IMG/VR virus record: IMGVR_UViG_3300020214_000124
Coordinates: 1-23,764 of that record
DNA from: a virus
Length of the DNA: 23,764 nucleotides
Direction: 5' to 3' (one strand)
This document shows, one piece after another, positions 21,360 through 23,764 of the stretch. Made by a program: the position numbers and the translations under genes. Within the stretch, counting starts at the first letter, position 1, and the number at the start of each line of letters is the position of its first letter. Under the pieces are notes generated by a model. The model saw only the letters and a list, made by a program, of their open reading frames with translations. It did not search any database and had not been told where the DNA came from.

Positions 21360-22836
21360 TTTCCTTCTGTAATAATTTTCCTGATGCGCTTGGCCAGTTT
21401 CGTTTAGATAAGATCATTTCCGTTGAAAATGGATGTTCTTCATCTGGATTTGTTCTAAATCTAGTTATAATGTCCTTTACATAGTAGTAATCTGAAAGCC
21501 TAGTATCTCCATCCTGGTTTTCAACTCGAGTTTTACCAGTTGGCTCGCCAAGATCGTTAAAAGTATTTTCTGGATCAGCTTCATATCCGCCGGCCGTTAC
21601 TTGTATAGAAAGTTCTCCAAATATGTCGACTTTAACGCGGCTTCCTCTAGGTACTGAAAAATTTGCTCCGTGCAAAACAACCTTCATCATATTCTTTAAT
21701 AACTCCTTTGAGTTATGCGAATTTAGGGCTCTTGCAAATTTGTAGTTTTTATGAGAATTTTGATAATCTACGCCAATCCATTTTACAATCTGATTTTTTG
21801 TAAAATCTTCTAATTCTGGAGTTTGGTGAGAAACACCACCATCTGGATTTAGGTCAGAAATAGGTTCAACAAAAAAGTCAAGTGTCTTTTCTCCATGAGA
21901 ATACCATTTGACATTTTTTCTAAAGGCTTCACTCTTTAAAACATCACCATTTTCAGAAATCAATGAATAATCAGTAATTGACATATCGCTTCGTACAGTA
22001 CCAGTTGAACGAGTTAGCACCATTGGAATTTCAATGTAGTCCTCAGTTTCTTTGCGATCATATTCATATCTTTTTTCGTCCACAATATTATTATCATATC
22101 CCCCATATGTTACATCAATCTCTTTATCTCGAGCAAACTGCTTTTCGACATTTATAAAAGTCAGAATATAGTTACGGTCAATGAAGCATGTAAAAAACGA
22201 TTTTTCATTTTTATAAGCTCGATTTGTAATCTGATTAATAACCGTTTTATAATTAAGATTTGGATTAATCCAAGTCATAGCATCATCAGTCCGGTCTTCG
22301 TTTGTTGCAAAACCTAAACCCAACTCTCCAGCAATTTTTCTTAGTGCTTCAATTGAGGTCATTGATCTGTACGCAGTTGATTTATTTGCATATAGGTTAG
22401 GCACATATAATTCTCCAATAAAGTCATATCGAATACCACCGTCTGGAATAGTAATAGATCTGATTTCAGTTATTAGAAAATCAGCAGATAGCGATTTTAG
22501 CTTTGTATGAGATGGCGCTAGGAATACACTAACTATTGGCTTTTTAGTTGGAAATTGGTTTGTTGTAAAACCATAATTATTATCCATAAAGCTTAAGTGA
22601 ATCTTCGGTAAAAAATCATTCTGATAAAGGGTAAAGCTTAACATCTCCTCAGCTGGAATTGTCATGCCGCTTATTTCTATAAGCGGATATATTTTACCGG
22701 CCTCTCGAATAAAACCCTGCCCGTTAGCTTCGACTACCTTATTTTTAGATTGATCTGTTTCGAGATCAATAAATTCGATTCGGGTCGGCGTAATCTTTGG
22801 AGCAAATTCAACAAGAACTTGATTTTTTACTGCCAT
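21352..22836 (-). CDS. Baseplate hub protein, gp27-like
   Basis: A 494-residue protein. Sequences such as VLVEFAPKITPTRIEFIDLE, SFTLYQNDFLPKIHLSFMD, ADFLITEIRSI and IGELYVPNLYANKSTAY fit the strand-rich, tube-like domains of gp27/VgrG-type hubs. The helix MTSIEALRKIAGELGLGFAT and the TWINPNLNYKTVINQITNRAY segment are typical of the hub's middle domain, and the later SRVKVDIFGELSIQV and YYVKDIITRF strands of its closing barrel. T4 gp27 is 391 residues, so there is about 100 residues of extra material. It would form the trimeric ring that joins the spike to the tail tube. It is coupled on both sides: one base of overlap upstream (TAATG) and eight downstream. Confidence 0.65.
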   Translation of the reverse strand: MAVKNQVLVEFAPKITPTRIEFIDLETDQSKNKVVEANGQGFIREAGKIYPLIEISGMTIPAEEMLSFTLYQNDFLPKIHLSFMDNNYGFTTNQFPTKKPIVSVFLAPSHTKLKSLSADFLITEIRSITIPDGGIRYDFIGELYVPNLYANKSTAYRSMTSIEALRKIAGELGLGFATNEDRTDDAMTWINPNLNYKTVINQITNRAYKNEKSFFTCFIDRNYILTFINVEKQFARDKEIDVTYGGYDNNIVDEKRYEYDRKETEDYIEIPMVLTRSTGTVRSDMSITDYSLISENGDVLKSEAFRKNVKWYSHGEKTLDFFVEPISDLNPDGGVSHQTPELEDFTKNQIVKWIGVDYQNSHKNYKFARALNSHNSKELLKNMMKVVLHGANFSVPRGSRVKVDIFGELSIQVTAGGYEADPENTFNDLGEPTGKTRVENQDGDTRLSDYYYVKDIITRFRTNPDEEHPFSTEMILSKRNWPSASGKLLQKENE

Positions 22837-23405
22837 TAACTAAAGATCTTATTTTTAAGTAAAGTTTCCTTTAGTTTTGCTCTTGAGATAGGGTCTGGGC
22901 AGTCTTCTTTTTTAATTGAAGTAACGTCTGCTCCAAAGATAATTCTACCATTTACTACTTTAACTGAATCATCGAGTGCAACATTTGGTGGAATTGCAAG
23001 AGCTCCCTTATTTTTAAGATAATCAAGCCGTTTTGCATCCTGTACAGTTTTCGGTTTGACAATATCTGGCGTGTTCTTGACTCGGTTTGCAGTAATGTCA
23101 GTTGGCTCAACTAACATTTTATCGAGGCCTTCGCCAGTTGGAATACGTAGTATTTGCCCTTCAGCTATTGAAAATGGATTTGAAATTCCATTGTATTTGA
23201 GCATAAGGCAAGTATAACTAATAGATCCTAAAAATGAATTAGCAATTAAGTCTGGTCGCATTTCGATGTCCTTTTCAACTACATAAAATTCACCAGCTAT
23301 TTTATCTACTCCAAGAAAAGAAACAGATCTCCGAGTTAGGTCAACTACTGTTGCGCTTGCCTTTTCAAAAAATTTCTTTGCATTAATAATACTTAATGAT
23401 AACAT
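22836..23405 (-). CDS. 53: Baseplate wedge protein gp53-like with LysM-like domain
   Basis: A 189-residue protein; T4 gp53 is 196. The segment VEKDIEMRPDLIANSFLGSI, then YTCLMLKYNGISNPFSIAEG and QILRIPT (about residues 43-90) has the layout of gp53-like and LysM-like baseplate proteins, in which a short domain ends in a G-x-x-L-x-I-P strand. The C-terminal half is polar and Lys/Asp-rich. In T4, gp53 joins wedges into the hexagonal baseplate. Its position directly upstream of the hub gene supports a baseplate role. Start and stop both overlap neighbours through TAATG junctions. A generic LysM tail protein is the main alternative. Confidence 0.6.
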   Translation of the reverse strand: MLSLSIINAKKFFEKASATVVDLTRRSVSFLGVDKIAGEFYVVEKDIEMRPDLIANSFLGSISYTCLMLKYNGISNPFSIAEGQILRIPTGEGLDKMLVEPTDITANRVKNTPDIVKPKTVQDAKRLDYLKNKGALAIPPNVALDDSVKVVNGRIIFGADVTSIKKEDCPDPISRAKLKETLLKNKIFS

Positions 23406-23764
23406 TACGACTTAGCGATATTTTTTCTAAAGTATGTTGTCAATAGCGTGTCAACGTCTCCTTTAAATTCAGTTATTGTATTCTTTTTATTGGCAACTTT
23501 TGCTCCAGAGTCATTTGCACTGTTGATTCCATATGCAAGATTAACTCTATCTTTATATCGTTTTAACGATGGATCGCTTTGTGAATTAAGATCAGCCTCC
23601 TTGTTTCCATAAATCTTTTTGTAGAGAGCATTACTCTCTTCTCCAAATGTATCATTTGCAGAAGATGGTGGGTTTAGTCTAGTTGCCGTCAACGAGCCAA
23701 TTCCCTGATTAAGCATTCTCTCAAGAGCAGTCTTATCTTTAGGTTTTCCTTGTTGTAGAGTAAC
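23405..23764 (-). CDS. Unknown late protein, N-terminus cut by window edge
   Basis: The frame is open from its stop at 23405-23407 to the right edge. The first ATG inside is at 23716, but 16 further codons upstream (VTLQQGKPKDKTALER) are open with no stop, so the true start is probably outside the window. The visible 119 residues are polar, with few hydrophobic clusters: LTATRLNPPSSANDTFGEES, a basic region LKRYKDRVNLAYGINS, and a helical end FKGDVDTLLTTYFRKN. I do not recognise it. It is coupled to the gp53-like gene by a TAATG overlap, so a baseplate or tail role is likely from context. Confidence 0.65.
   Translation of the reverse strand, partial: VTLQQGKPKDKTALERMLNQGIGSLTATRLNPPSSANDTFGEESNALYKKIYGNKEADLNSQSDPSLKRYKDRVNLAYGINSANDSGAKVANKKNTITEFKGDVDTLLTTYFRKNIAKS

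Noticed and set aside
1-23764. tRNA genes, insertion sequences or integrase/attachment sites
   Set aside because: I saw no cloverleaf with a GTTCRANNC-type arm in the few gaps, no transposase or integrase motif, and no flanking inverted repeats.

Overview
The window is a dense piece of a T4-like (Tevenvirinae-type) myovirus genome, AT-rich, with almost no intergenic space. The evidence is the set of T4 core genes that can be recognised directly: DNA polymerase gp43 (N-terminal part only), the UvsX recombinase, the gp41 helicase, the gp46/gp47 nuclease pair, a thymidylate synthase/dCMP hydroxymethylase family enzyme, dCMP deaminase, prohead protease and scaffold, major capsid protein gp23, tail tube gp19, and baseplate hub and wedge proteins. 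T4-type late promoters (TATAAATA-like) occur only on the strand that carries the structural genes. The sequence does not identify the host.

Layout. (1) Positions 1-209, minus strand: the start of a late gene cut by the window edge, with a late promoter at 234-241. (2) Positions 305-11735, plus strand: a continuous replication, recombination and nucleotide-metabolism block. Most neighbours overlap by 1-20 bases (TAATG, ATGA), which suggests translational coupling. Order: polymerase N-part, unknown, Nudix-like, uvsX, unknown, 41, unknown acidic protein, 47, SET-domain protein, 46, TS/hydroxymethylase, dCMP deaminase, unknown. (3) A bidirectional terminator at 11738-11766 separates the two convergent blocks. 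(4) Positions 23764-11790, minus strand, read right to left: a cut-off gene, a gp53/LysM-like wedge protein, a hub (gp27-like), a tube-junction-like protein, a gp5-like spike without lysozyme, a DnaJ-like co-chaperone, fused prohead protease and scaffold, the major capsid protein, a small repeat protein with a capsid-targeting-like motif, two unknown proteins, the tail tube protein, and an acidic-tailed protein.

How they work together. The plus block supplies the replisome, the recombination-dependent replication machinery and dNTP remodelling. The minus block builds the head and tail late in infection. The prohead set is unusual. A protease is fused in frame to a scaffold built from eleven 14-residue repeats, and the repeat motif ([YF]xx[YF][IVL]xE) recurs once in three small late proteins. 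It resembles the T4 capsid-targeting and gp21-cleavage signal. A J-domain protein is encoded directly upstream of this assembly cassette.

Main oddities: an exact 85-bp tandem duplication that frameshifts the capsid gene (an assembly error or a fresh mutation); a polymerase that ends inside the fingers domain; a TS-family enzyme with the dCMP-specifying Asp; a SET-domain protein between genes 47 and 46; and late-promoter-like boxes inside two coding regions, each upstream of an in-frame start.
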